NCBI RefSeq assembly: GCF_937910895.1 | Contig: NZ_CALEMI010000126.1 | Span: 61,110 to 125,109 of the forward strand | Source: an uncultured Dokdonia sp. | GTDB taxonomy: Bacteria > Bacteroidota > Bacteroidia > Flavobacteriales > Flavobacteriaceae | DNA length: 64,000 nt | Direction of reading: 5' to 3' | In this document: piece by piece, positions 35,371-44,257 of the stretch | How positions within the stretch are numbered: the stretch's first letter is position 1 | Layout of the letters: each line of letters opens with the position of its first letter | Translations under genes and position numbers: made by a program | The notes under the pieces: generated by a model | The model's database searches: none | What the model saw: the letters and a program-made list of their open reading frames with translations, nothing else | What the model was told of the DNA's origin: nothing

Positions 35371-37746
35371 ATGAAAAAAATCCTCACTATTATTTTTGTA
35401 CTATGTGCAACAATTACGTTCGGTCAAACCTACACGGTTTCTGGAACTGTAAGTGACTTAAATGGTCCTCTTTCGGGAGTAAGTGTGACCAAAAAAGGAG
35501 CAACAAATGAAGTAACCACAGATTTTAGTGGTAAGTATACTATTGAATTAACAAGGGGTTCTCATATACTTGTTTTTAGTACGATAGGTCAAGAAATTGA
35601 ATATAGTATTAGAGTTACAAAAGATTCTGTATTGGATATTCAACTTGATGATAAAATAGAATCATTAGATGAGGTCTTAGTTCGCGCCGTACGTGTCAAT
35701 GCCGACTCTCCTATTACCCACTCCAACCTCAGTAAAGAACAACTAGCAGAGCGTAATTTAGGACAAGATATTGCCACTCAAATCAAATTCCTCCCCAATG
35801 TCGTGACCACCTCAGATGCAGGAGCAGGTATTGGATATACAGGGTTTAGAGTGCGAGGGACAGGGAATCAGGGAATCAACGTCACCATCAACGGAATTCC
35901 GTATAATGATGCGGAGAGTGCTACCAGCTTTTTTGTCAACCTTCAGGACTTTACCTCTTCTATAGAAAATCTACAGTTACAACGTGGTGTAGGAACCTCC
36001 ACAAACGGACCAGGTGCTTTTGGAGCAAGCTTAAACATTCTAACAGATGCAGTGTCTGACGAAGCCTCTGCAAGTACAGCACACTCTTTTGGATCGTTTG
36101 GTACCAGACGCCATAATGTAAAGTTTAGTACAGGTCTTTTAAATGATCACATTGAAATCTCTGGACGTTTATCACAAATCAAATCAGATGGATTTATAGA
36201 TCGTGCCTCCTCAGATCTAAAGTCATACTTTCTTCAAGCTGCTTATAAAGACGATAATACCCTAATTAAAGTGATTAATTTTGCAGGATCTGAAGTAACG
36301 TATCAATCTTGGTTTGGTGTCGATAGAGAAACAGCTGAAAATAACCCAACATTTAACCCTGCGGGACAATTTACAGATGAAGATGGGAATATTAGATTTC
36401 ATGAAAATCAAGTAGATGATTACAAACAAGATCACTACCAAGTACACTGGAATCAAAGATATAATAACAATTGGAGTACCAATCTTAGTTTCAATTACAC
36501 CTATGGACGTGGATTCTTTGAAGAATACGAAGAAGATGACGACTTTAGTTTTTATGGACTGACTCCTATTACAATTGGTGGCGAGACCATTGAAACCACA
36601 GATTTGATACGCCGTCGTTGGTTGGACAACGATTTTTACGTGGTAAATGCGAACGTTAATTACAAAGACACTCAATGGGATTTCACCTCTGGTTTATTTT
36701 GGAGCCAATATGATGGAGATCATTTTGGTGAAGTGATTTGGGCGCGTTTTGCAAGCGATTCTGAAATAGGTGACAACTATTATTTTGGTACAGGTGAAAA
36801 GGGGGAGTTTTCCGCTTTCGCGAAAGCAACCTACAAAGTAAACAATCAGTGGAGCGTGTATGGAGATCTTCAAGGAAGATTTATCAACTATGAGACAGAC
36901 GGCATCAACTCTGATGTAGCAGAATTTATCGTAGATGAATCCTATAGTTTTTTCAATCCTAAAGCAGGGGTTACGTATAAACTAAATGATGAAAATCAAT
37001 TTTATGCTTCCTATGCACGTGCCAATCGTGAGCCTAACCGTACTGATTTTGAAAATGGAGACCCAAGACCCGAACGTCTTAATGACTTTGAATTAGGATG
37101 GAGATACAATACAGCTAAAGTAAAACTAAATATAAACGGATATTATATGGGTTTCCGTGATCAGTTAGTTGTTTCTGGTATTGACAATGTAGGCGCCCCC
37201 ATACGTACAAATAGTGGTCAGAGTTATAGAGCAGGTGTAGAGATAGAAGCTGCGGTACAACTAACTCCAAAATTAAGTGTCTATCCTAATCTTGCGCTGA
37301 GTGCAAATAAGAATAGAGATTTCTTATTTCAAAGAGATGGGGTATTACAAAATCTTGGAGACACCAATATCTCATTCTCTCCTGATATCGTAGTAGGGAA
37401 TACACTTCAGTACACCCCTGTAAAAGGACTTACCCTTCAATTCCTATCCAAATTTGTAGGAGAGCAATACCTAGGAAATATAGACAGCCCTACCTCGCTA
37501 TTAGATAGTTACTTTGTAAATGACTTTAATGTAACCTACGAATTAGGAGAAGTCGCCTTTTTTAAAGGAATTACATTAAATCTATTGGTGAATAATATAT
37601 TTGACGAGCGATTTATCTCAAATGGGTACTTCTTTACGTTCGATGATGATTTTAGTGTTCCTGGAGAAATTACAACCGTTGAAGGCGCAGGTTTTTATCC
37701 ACAAGCAGGTACTAACTTCTTAGTTGGGACTACTTTAAAATTCTAA
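35371..37746 (+). CDS. TonB-dependent receptor under TPP riboswitch control
   Basis: 791 residues from ATG 35371 (MKKILTIIFVLCATITFGQ signal peptide); the frame is open upstream but overlaps the leader RNA. Order: CarboxypepD_reg-like domain (about 20-105), plug (LSKEQLAERNLGQDIATQIK, GFRVRGTGNQGINVTINGIP), then the outer-membrane beta-barrel to the terminal Phe. With the TPP riboswitch this points to uptake of thiamine or its phosphates across the outer membrane. AFAKA (482-486) lies in the barrel and is encoded by the palindrome. Confidence 0.94.
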   Translation: MKKILTIIFVLCATITFGQTYTVSGTVSDLNGPLSGVSVTKKGATNEVTTDFSGKYTIELTRGSHILVFSTIGQEIEYSIRVTKDSVLDIQLDDKIESLDEVLVRAVRVNADSPITHSNLSKEQLAERNLGQDIATQIKFLPNVVTTSDAGAGIGYTGFRVRGTGNQGINVTINGIPYNDAESATSFFVNLQDFTSSIENLQLQRGVGTSTNGPGAFGASLNILTDAVSDEASASTAHSFGSFGTRRHNVKFSTGLLNDHIEISGRLSQIKSDGFIDRASSDLKSYFLQAAYKDDNTLIKVINFAGSEVTYQSWFGVDRETAENNPTFNPAGQFTDEDGNIRFHENQVDDYKQDHYQVHWNQRYNNNWSTNLSFNYTYGRGFFEEYEEDDDFSFYGLTPITIGGETIETTDLIRRRWLDNDFYVVNANVNYKDTQWDFTSGLFWSQYDGDHFGEVIWARFASDSEIGDNYYFGTGEKGEFSAFAKATYKVNNQWSVYGDLQGRFINYETDGINSDVAEFIVDESYSFFNPKAGVTYKLNDENQFYASYARANREPNRTDFENGDPRPERLNDFELGWRYNTAKVKLNINGYYMGFRDQLVVSGIDNVGAPIRTNSGQSYRAGVEIEAAVQLTPKLSVYPNLALSANKNRDFLFQRDGVLQNLGDTNISFSPDIVVGNTLQYTPVKGLTLQFLSKFVGEQYLGNIDSPTSLLDSYFVNDFNVTYELGEVAFFKGITLNLLVNNIFDERFISNGYFFTFDDDFSVPGEITTVEGAGFYPQAGTNFLVGTTLKF
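36813..36828. repeat. TTTCGCGAAA palindrome copy 10
   Basis: Inside the TonB receptor gene, read as AFAKA in a predicted strand of the barrel. Confidence 0.9.
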
Positions 37747-37774
37747 GTCAGAAACCTTACTTTTAAAACATATA

Positions 37775-37804
37775 AAAGCCCACTCGTTTGAGTGGGCTTT
37801 ATTT
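37775..37804. terminator. Terminator between convergent genes
   Basis: AAAGCCCACTC-GTTT-GAGTGGGCTTT stem followed by T-rich sequence, serving the TonB receptor gene and the opposite lipoprotein gene. Confidence 0.92.
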
Positions 37805-37825
37805 TCTTATTACTATTTCGAATGA

Positions 37826-38248
37826 TTAGTTAGAGACGATAATCACATCGCCACTTTGTTCTACTCGATAATTAACCATGGTATAGTCCAATACTTCACC
37901 TGCGGCTTGTCCTGTAAAAAGGTTATAAGTATGTGCATCATCACACTGGCAGACCACTTCAATACCATTTATCACCATTGTTGAGCATTCATTAGGGCTA
38001 TGATTAGGATCTGTTGCTTCCCAAGCCATTAACCCACTTCCTGTATTGATGACAAACACACCTCTCACACCACCATTGGGAACATATACTGGATTACTAG
38101 GAATTTGTAAATCTAATGCATCAATATTTCCCAACTGAATACTAAAACCAATATCAACAACAAAAGGATTGTTGGAACGTCTATCATCATCTGATGAACA
38201 TCCAAATAATAGCAATATAACAAAACAAAAAAGTAGGGTAGTACGCAT
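37826..38248 (-). CDS. Lipoprotein with degenerate Rieske-like domain
   Basis: 140 residues with lipobox LLFGCSSDDD. The mature part (VYVPNGGVRGVFVINTGSGL, AWEATDPNHSPNE, VVCQCDDAHTYNLFTG) resembles the Rieske fold of small flavobacterial lipoproteins. The second ligand motif is altered (CQCDDAH) and the first CxH motif is absent, so a 2Fe-2S cluster is unlikely as such. Role unknown. It follows the TonB receptor on the opposite strand. Confidence 0.72.
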   Translation of the reverse strand: MRTTLLFCFVILLLFGCSSDDDRRSNNPFVVDIGFSIQLGNIDALDLQIPSNPVYVPNGGVRGVFVINTGSGLMAWEATDPNHSPNECSTMVINGIEVVCQCDDAHTYNLFTGQAAGEVLDYTMVNYRVEQSGDVIIVSN

Positions 38249-38286
38249 TAATCTAGGTATCTATAATTATTTATGTGACTGGGTTT

Positions 38287-38301
38287 GCTTTCGCGAAAGC
38301 G
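38287..38301. repeat. TTTCGCGAAA palindrome copy 11
   Basis: Intergenic copy (GCTTTCGCGAAAGCGC) between the divergent lipoprotein gene and greA. Confidence 0.9.
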
Positions 38302-38370
38302 CACCTCTTTAAAGTCGCAATTTACTACAAAACGACGAAGCAAGTAAAATATTTTGTATATTCGTAAGGC

Positions 38371-38413
38371 AAATCCCGAAAGTGGGATTTTTTTATTCCC
38401 GGCTCGTCGGGAA
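38371..38413. repeat. Two adjacent hairpins upstream of greA
   Basis: AAATCCC/GGGATTT followed by seven T (38371-38394), then TTCCCG/CGGGAA (38396-38413). The first could terminate or attenuate transcription toward greA. Confidence 0.55.
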
Positions 38414-38465
38414 TTCTTATATAATACAATGAAGCCTATCTAAAAGGCATTTAAAAATACAGAAT

Positions 38466-38942
38466 ATGGGTAAAGTAAATTATTACACTGCCGAAGGTTT
38501 AAAAAAACTTAAAGATGAACTCAATCATTTACGAGATGTAGAACGTCCTAGAGCATCTCAAGATATTGCTGAAGCTAGAGATAAAGGCGATTTGAGTGAA
38601 AATGCAGAATATGATGCAGCAAAAGAAGCACAAGGAATGTTAGAAATGCGCATCTCACAACTAGAAGAACTTGCTTCTAATGCGCGTATTATAGATGAAT
38701 CTCAACTAGATACTAGTAAAGTGCTGGTACACTCTACCGTTAAAATTAAAAATCAGATTAACGGCATGGAAATGTCGTATAAGCTTGTTGCTCAAAATGA
38801 AGCTGATGTCAAAACGGGTAAAATCTCTGTAGATTCTCCTATAGGAAGAGGGCTTTTAGGGAAAAAAGTAGGCGATGTTGCCGAAATCCAAGTACCTAGT
38901 GGTGTGATGAAATTTGATATTATAGAAATCAAAAGAGGATAA
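38466..38942 (+). CDS. greA: Transcription elongation factor GreA
   Basis: 158 residues. The N-terminal coiled coil (YYTAEGLKKLKDELNHLRDV, ARDKGDLSENAEYDAAKEAQ with the catalytic acidic tip) and C-terminal FKBP-like domain (ISVDSPIGRGLLGKKVGDVA) are both complete. GreA stimulates RNA cleavage by backtracked RNA polymerase. The HIT gene starts 5 bases downstream, so the two likely form an operon. Confidence 0.97.
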   Translation: MGKVNYYTAEGLKKLKDELNHLRDVERPRASQDIAEARDKGDLSENAEYDAAKEAQGMLEMRISQLEELASNARIIDESQLDTSKVLVHSTVKIKNQINGMEMSYKLVAQNEADVKTGKISVDSPIGRGLLGKKVGDVAEIQVPSGVMKFDIIEIKRG

Positions 38943-38946
38943 GAGT

Positions 38947-39339
38947 ATGGCAAGTATCTTTACAAAAATTATCAATCGAGAGATTCCAGGACACATCATT
39001 CACGAAGATAATCGTCATATTGCAATATTAGATATAAATCCTAATACCAAAGGGCATACGTTATGTATTCCTAAAGAAGAGGTAGATCGTATTTTTGATC
39101 TTTCTGAAGAGACGTATCTGGATTTGATGGCGTTTTCCAGAAAAGTAGCGATTGCGTTAGAAAAAGCAGTGCCTTGTCAGCGTATTGGTGTGAGTGTGAT
39201 TGGGCTTGAAGTGCCTCACGTACACGTGCATTTAATTCCGCTTCAAACGATGGAAGATGCTCGTTTTATGAAGAAAACCTCCATGACTTCAGAAGAGTTC
39301 AAACAGCTTATCAAAGAGATTCAAGCACATTTAAGCTAA
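38947..39339 (+). CDS. HIT-family nucleotide hydrolase
   Basis: 130 residues with the histidine triad HVHVHL near residue 95 and the N-terminal SIFTKIINREIPGHIIHED typical of Hint-type proteins. It hydrolyses nucleoside phosphoramidates or similar compounds in the cytoplasm. It ends 9 bases inside the convergent Nudix gene. Confidence 0.94.
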   Translation: MASIFTKIINREIPGHIIHEDNRHIAILDINPNTKGHTLCIPKEEVDRIFDLSEETYLDLMAFSRKVAIALEKAVPCQRIGVSVIGLEVPHVHVHLIPLQTMEDARFMKKTSMTSEEFKQLIKEIQAHLS

Positions 39340-39912
39340 GATTCCCTGCAATTTTAAATACTGCAACAATATCACGGTTTTTGCATCTTTGATCTCACCA
39401 GTTTGGATCATTTTATACGCTTTCGCGAAAGCGTACTCATGCACCAAAATATCTTCATGCTCTGTCGTCACACCACCTCCTTCACTCACTTTATCTTTTG
39501 CCGTATAGCTGGCAATAAATAAATGAACGGTTTCTGTCACAGACCCTGGAGACATATATAAATCCATCACTTTTTCTACTTTAGAAAGATGGTATCCGGT
39601 CTCTTCTTCTATTTCTTTTTTAATAGCCGTTTCTGGATCATGATCATCTAGTAAGCCTGCACACACTTCGATAAGCATCCCACTTGGATTTCCGTTAAAA
39701 TAGGTAGGCATACGTAATTGCTCCGTCAGGATTACACTCCTTGATGTTTCGTTATACAATAACACCGCAGCCCCATTCCCTCTATCGTAGACTTCGCGTA
39801 CTTGAGGTTCCCAGTTTCCTTTAGAATCTCGGTAATCAAACGTTACCTTATGTAAGGTTGCCCAATTATCTGAAAGCAGTATTTTTTTGATGTTTTTTAG
39901 ATACTCAGGCAT
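39331..39912 (-). CDS. Nudix hydrolase, NudK-like
   Basis: 193 residues. The Nudix helix is present (AIKKEIEEETGY after GLLDDHDPET), with upstream VREVYDRGNGAAVLLYNE and VILTEQLRMPTYFNG as in GDP-mannose pyrophosphatase NudK and ADP-ribose pyrophosphatases. Substrate is probably a nucleotide sugar. AFAKA (161-165) lies near the C-terminus and is encoded by the palindrome. Its start overlaps the end of the histidine kinase gene by 8 bases. Confidence 0.9.
   Translation of the reverse strand: MPEYLKNIKKILLSDNWATLHKVTFDYRDSKGNWEPQVREVYDRGNGAAVLLYNETSRSVILTEQLRMPTYFNGNPSGMLIEVCAGLLDDHDPETAIKKEIEEETGYHLSKVEKVMDLYMSPGSVTETVHLFIASYTAKDKVSEGGGVTTEHEDILVHEYAFAKAYKMIQTGEIKDAKTVILLQYLKLQGILA
39419..39434. 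repeat. TTTCGCGAAA palindrome copy 12
   Basis: In the Nudix gene, read as AFAKA on the minus strand; symmetry extends to TACGC/GCGTA. Confidence 0.9.
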
Positions 39913-41098
39913 CGTGAACGAGTTTAAGTTGAATTTGCATGGTGGTTCCTTTGTCTATTTCGCTTTTAAGAACACCTATTTTACCATCGTGATACTCTTC
40001 GATAATTCTTCGCGCCAATGATAATCCTAATCCCCAACCACGTCTTTTTGTTGTAAATCCAGGTTCAAAGATGCTATTAAATTTACTCTTGGGGATTCCT
40101 TTTCCTGTATCAGAGATTAATACTTTGGCATAATTGGCATCACGGGTAATGACAAGAGTTAAGTCTCCCTTGCCTTTCATAGCGTCTATGGCGTTCTTGA
40201 ACATATTTTCGATAGTCCAGCCGTACAACTGTTTATTGAGCATCACGGGTAGTTCGCCTTCTGGCAAGTCTATAGTAAACTTAATGAGTTTGGAGCTTCG
40301 GTTTTCTAGGTATTCAAACGTCTCTTTGGTTTCCTTAATAATGTCAACCACTTTTAAATCCGGCACCGATCCTATTTTACTAAAACGATCAGTAATAGTT
40401 TCCAGTCGATCAATATCCTTGACCATTTCTTTGATATAGTCTGGATTGACATCTTCTGTCTTTAAAATTTCTGTCCATCCCACCAAGGAAGAGAGTGGTG
40501 TTCCTATTTGGTGTGCTGTTTCTTTTGCCATTCCTGCCCAAAGCAAATTTTGCGCAGAAGACTTAGAGGTTAAATAATAAAAATAAATCAGCGCTATAAA
40601 TAGAATCACAATAATCAAAAGGGCAATAGGAAAATATTTAAGCTGAGCAATAATGGGAGAATTCCCATAATACAACGTGTTTGATTTTACACCGTCCCAT
40701 ACAATATCTATGGGCTGATTAGTGAGTGCATATTCTTGCGCAAGTTGTGCTAACTCTTCTTGTGTTAATTCATCACCATTGGGTATGTTTACATAATCAT
40801 AGGTTTCTTCTTCCAGATTATAGGTAAGTGTGGGAATGGTATTATTTTCAGAAAGGATTAATAGATATAAATTACTTAACGACTCGTCTAGTTGGCGAGC
40901 TTCTTTTTCTGTAGGCAAAATATCTGATGTTTCAGCAAGGGCTTTTTTAGCCGCTGCAAACATCTGCATCTTACTGCGTTCTGACTCTTTAAGTTGATCA
41001 AAAAATAAAAGGACATTCCACAGAATAAGTGTGGTAATCACCAAAGAAGAAATAATAATAAACCACCTCGCATATTGAGGTTTTGGGCTAAAATTCAT
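39905..41098 (-). CDS. Membrane sensor histidine kinase
   Basis: 397 residues. Two membrane spans (about 12-33 and 155-176) flank a 120-residue periplasmic domain. The kinase core has KETAHQIGTPLSSL (His196), the N box ENMFKNAIDAM, LISDTGKGIP and WGLGLSLARRII. AHQIGTPLSS is typical of a Bacteroidota-specific kinase group. No response regulator gene is beside it, so it is an orphan kinase. It is co-transcribed with the Nudix gene by overlap. Confidence 0.92.
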   Translation of the reverse strand: MNFSPKPQYARWFIIISSLVITTLILWNVLLFFDQLKESERSKMQMFAAAKKALAETSDILPTEKEARQLDESLSNLYLLILSENNTIPTLTYNLEEETYDYVNIPNGDELTQEELAQLAQEYALTNQPIDIVWDGVKSNTLYYGNSPIIAQLKYFPIALLIIVILFIALIYFYYLTSKSSAQNLLWAGMAKETAHQIGTPLSSLVGWTEILKTEDVNPDYIKEMVKDIDRLETITDRFSKIGSVPDLKVVDIIKETKETFEYLENRSSKLIKFTIDLPEGELPVMLNKQLYGWTIENMFKNAIDAMKGKGDLTLVITRDANYAKVLISDTGKGIPKSKFNSIFEPGFTTKRRGWGLGLSLARRIIEEYHDGKIGVLKSEIDKGTTMQIQLKLVHDA

Positions 41099-41293
41099 GA
41101 AAGAACACTTTTAATAAATATAGAATTAAAGTCGTAAAAATACGCTTTGAAAAAGGAAAAACTTTGCTTCTCAACAACAAACGGAATAAATAAGTACATC
41201 GTATATATTGCTATAAGGGGGATTTGACAAAATGATTGGATAAAGTTTTCTCATAGCATTTCCTCTTTTCCTACCTTTGAAAAAACCTTTTAT

Positions 41294-42169
41294 ATGCAGA
41301 CAATAGACCCGAAAGAAATTTCTGTTCCAAAACTATTTGGGCATTTAACGGGAGCTGTGGGGCCACGTCCTATTGCTTTTGCTAGTACTATAGATACTCA
41401 AGGCAATGTAAATCTTGCGCCTTTTAGTTTTTTTAATATTTTTGGCGCAAACCCTCCTATTTTGGTGTTTTCTCCTTCTAGAAGTGGTCGAGATAACTCT
41501 ACAAAAAACACCTTAGACAATGTACTTGAAGTACCAGAAACAACCATAAACATGGTAGACTATGCTATGGTACAACAAATGAGTCTGGCTAGTACGGCAT
41601 ACCCAAAAGGAGTCAATGAGTTTACAAAAGCTGGACTTACGGAGCTTGCTTCAGAAAGTGTGCAACCACCTCGTGTTGCAGAATCTCCCGTGCAGTTTGA
41701 ATGTAAGGTGATAGAAGTAAAGCCTCTGGGTACAGAAGGTGGCGCAGGGAATCTTGTAATCTGTGAAATTGTTAAAATTCATATAAAAGAGGAAGTTTTA
41801 GATACTAATGGAGACATTGACCCGTTAAAAATGGATCAAGTAGCCCGAATGGGTGGTAATTGGTATAGCCGCGCCAACCAAGGATTATTTGAAGTTCCTA
41901 AACCTATTGTACAATTAGGCATAGGAGTAGATCAGGTTCCTGAAGCCATTAGATTAAGTACTATACTTACAGGAAATGACCTTGGAATGTTGGGTAATAT
42001 AGAAGAACTTCCTACAGCAAAAGAGATCTCAAAATTCATTGCTGAACATCCAGAAATACAAAAAATAATACAAACTGGAAATCAAAATAAGTTGCATAAA
42101 AAAGCACAAGAGTATCTCGTTGAAAAGAATGTGAATAACGCGTGGAAAGTTCTCCTTGCAAAGCCCTAA
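41294..42169 (+). CDS. Flavin reductase-family flavoprotein
   Basis: 291 residues. The N-terminal domain (about 8-200) has the FMN-binding split barrel (HLTGAVGPRPIAFASTIDTQ, NLAPFSFFNIFGANPPILVF) of flavoredoxin-like proteins. The C-terminal 90 residues (AIRLSTILTGNDLGMLGNIE) form a helical extension. An NAD(P)H-dependent FMN reductase role is likely, but the partner is unknown. It is followed by the DUF3127 gene 40 bases downstream. Confidence 0.88.
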   Translation: MQTIDPKEISVPKLFGHLTGAVGPRPIAFASTIDTQGNVNLAPFSFFNIFGANPPILVFSPSRSGRDNSTKNTLDNVLEVPETTINMVDYAMVQQMSLASTAYPKGVNEFTKAGLTELASESVQPPRVAESPVQFECKVIEVKPLGTEGGAGNLVICEIVKIHIKEEVLDTNGDIDPLKMDQVARMGGNWYSRANQGLFEVPKPIVQLGIGVDQVPEAIRLSTILTGNDLGMLGNIEELPTAKEISKFIAEHPEIQKIIQTGNQNKLHKKAQEYLVEKNVNNAWKVLLAKP

Positions 42170-42209
42170 TTTTTAGCTACATTTACACCTTTAAATTCTT
42201 ATTTGAGAG

Positions 42210-42593
42210 ATGGAAGTACAAGGAAAAGTAAAAATGATCGGAGAGACACAAACCTTCGGCAGTAATGGATTCAGAAAACGTGAAATCGTTGTTACAACAG
42301 AAGAGCAATATCCTCAGCACATTATGGTGGAATTTGTTCAAGATAAAACAGATTTACTCAACAATTACCAAGTAGGACAAAATGTAAAAATAAGCATCAA
42401 CTTACGAGGTCGTGAGTGGGTAAATCCACAAGGTGAGACAAAATATTTTAATAGCATACAAGGATGGCGTATAGAGAACTTGCAAGATGTAGCTTCACAA
42501 GGAGCTCCAGATATGCCAGCTATGCCTCCAGCAGATGCCTTTGAGCCTGCAAACAATCTGAACACTGAAGATCATGATGATTTACCGTTTTAG
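42210..42593 (+). CDS. DUF3127 protein (OB-fold-like)
   Basis: 127 residues. The first 90 (MEVQGKVKMIGETQTFGSNG, REIVVTTEEQYPQHIMVEF) form a small beta-barrel like an OB fold. The C-terminus is acidic and flexible and ends with DHDDLPF, strikingly like the SSB tail that recruits partner proteins. DUF3127 is a Bacteroidota family of unknown role; the tail suggests SSB-like nucleic-acid work. Confidence 0.88.
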   Translation: MEVQGKVKMIGETQTFGSNGFRKREIVVTTEEQYPQHIMVEFVQDKTDLLNNYQVGQNVKISINLRGREWVNPQGETKYFNSIQGWRIENLQDVASQGAPDMPAMPPADAFEPANNLNTEDHDDLPF

Positions 42594-42629
42594 GTAATCA
42601 TCTTGGAACCCCTAAAAGTTCCAACTTCG

Positions 42630-42664
42630 CCCGTAGTTATCCCCTTAGCTACGGGTTTTTTTAT
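42630..42664 (+). terminator. Terminator after the DUF3127 gene
   Basis: CCCGTAG/CTACGGG stem followed by seven T. Confidence 0.9.
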
Positions 42665-42897
42665 TAGCGAAACACTGTTTTGTAAAGTCTCAAAGACCCC
42701 TAAAAAATAGGTGGTTGAACTAATTTCGCTTTTCCAGCGGAATCTATGGTTTAATACCTTTTATTCCATAATTATTGCGTAATACCATTTACGATAAAAT
42801 GGTATACCTGTTATAGATAAAGCTCTTACCAAGCAATCTCATTGCAAATAGCTAAACCCATTTTTAGTATCTTTCTCATCTCATTAAGCAATCCAAT
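42665..42897. other. Intergenic region with a dispersed degenerate repeat
   Basis: Contains CTGTTTTGTA (42675) and TAATTTCGCTTTTCCAGCGG (42721), which recur at the same spacing at 63166 and 63214. No gene. Confidence 0.5.
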
Positions 42898-44256
42898 ATG
42901 CCCATCACAAAAACCATAGAAACACTTTTTCAAAAGTACATCCCTTCTCCTTTTGTGATTGCTATTTTATTAACGCTACTCACTATGGGATTAGCGCTAC
43001 TGTTTACAGAAAATCCTTCTGAAACTTCACATGCCATTACCATTTTAAAATTTTGGGAAGAAGGCATCTGGAATAACGATCTCTTGGTGTTTGCCTACCA
43101 AATGATGCTTATTCTTGTACTAGGACACGTATTAGTATTAAGCAAACCCATGAACTGGTTGATTTCTAAAATTACTGTTTATGCAAAAGATACCATAAGT
43201 GCTGTATTGTTAATAAGTGTAACCACGATGCTTGTTGCCTTTTTTAATTGGGGGTTAGGACTCATCTTTGGCGCTATCATGGCTCGTAAAGTAGGAGAAG
43301 CTGCTTTACAAAAAGGCTTTAAAATCAACTATCCTCTGGTAGGTGCTTCGGGATATATTGGGCTGATGATCTGGCACGGAGGCATGAGCGGATCTGCACC
43401 TTTAAAAGTAGCCGAAAAAGGACATCTCACCAATATGATGGATGGGATTATCTCACCAGAAAAACTCGCTTCAATCCCAGAAATTATTACCAGTCAGCAA
43501 ACTATTTTTAGTTGGTGGAATCTCCTCATATTTGGTATCCTACTCATTGTCATTCCCTTTACTTTTTATTTGCTTGCGCGAAATGGAAAAACAACCGAAT
43601 TGCCTAATTTTAGCATCACGAAAGAAACTATTGAAGACCAAGAAAAAAATGACAAACTAGATCATTCAAAAATCCTTGCTATAGGATTTGGTTTTATAGG
43701 CATCACTGCTTTTTTTGCTAGGTATTATGGAGAATCATTATCTCCTAATATGCTTAATTTCCTAATGCTAGGACTCGGGATTATTTTACACGGTAATTTT
43801 AAAAATTTTCTCAAAGCCGTTGAAGAATCCATTGGTGGCGCTAGCGGGATTTTAATTCAATTTCCGTTATACTTTGGTATTATGGGCATCATGAAAAGTA
43901 CGGGTATGGTCACGATGATCAGTGATGCTTTTATTACGGTGGCGACAGAAACCACCTTACCTATTTTTACCTTTTTCAGTGCCGGACTCGTCAATGTTTT
44001 TGTTCCAAGTGGTGGTGGCCAGTGGGCAATACAAGGCCCTATTGTGATAGAAAGTGCACTATCATTAGGCGTTCCTTTACCCAAAGCTATTATGGCGCTT
44101 GCCTACGGAGATCAAGTTACCAATATGCTACAACCCTTCTGGGCATTGCCGCTACTAGGTATTACAAAATTAAAAGCGAAAGAGATTTTACCTTATACTC
44201 TCGTTTTGATGATGGTAGGAAGCACTGTTTATATTTTAGGATTATTATTGTTATAA
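42898..44256 (+). CDS. Short-chain fatty acid transporter (AtoE-like)
   Basis: 452 residues with about 12 membrane spans. The AtoE family pattern is clear: KYIPSPFVIAILLTLLTMGL at the start, GYIGLMIWHGGMSGSAPLK, FVPSGGGQWAIQGP and PFWALPLLGITKLKAKEI. It should import butyrate or similar acids across the inner membrane. It ends 1 base before the aat gene starts. Confidence 0.93.
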   Translation: MPITKTIETLFQKYIPSPFVIAILLTLLTMGLALLFTENPSETSHAITILKFWEEGIWNNDLLVFAYQMMLILVLGHVLVLSKPMNWLISKITVYAKDTISAVLLISVTTMLVAFFNWGLGLIFGAIMARKVGEAALQKGFKINYPLVGASGYIGLMIWHGGMSGSAPLKVAEKGHLTNMMDGIISPEKLASIPEIITSQQTIFSWWNLLIFGILLIVIPFTFYLLARNGKTTELPNFSITKETIEDQEKNDKLDHSKILAIGFGFIGITAFFARYYGESLSPNMLNFLMLGLGIILHGNFKNFLKAVEESIGGASGILIQFPLYFGIMGIMKSTGMVTMISDAFITVATETTLPIFTFFSAGLVNVFVPSGGGQWAIQGPIVIESALSLGVPLPKAIMALAYGDQVTNMLQPFWALPLLGITKLKAKEILPYTLVLMMVGSTVYILGLLLL

Positions 44257-44257
44257 T

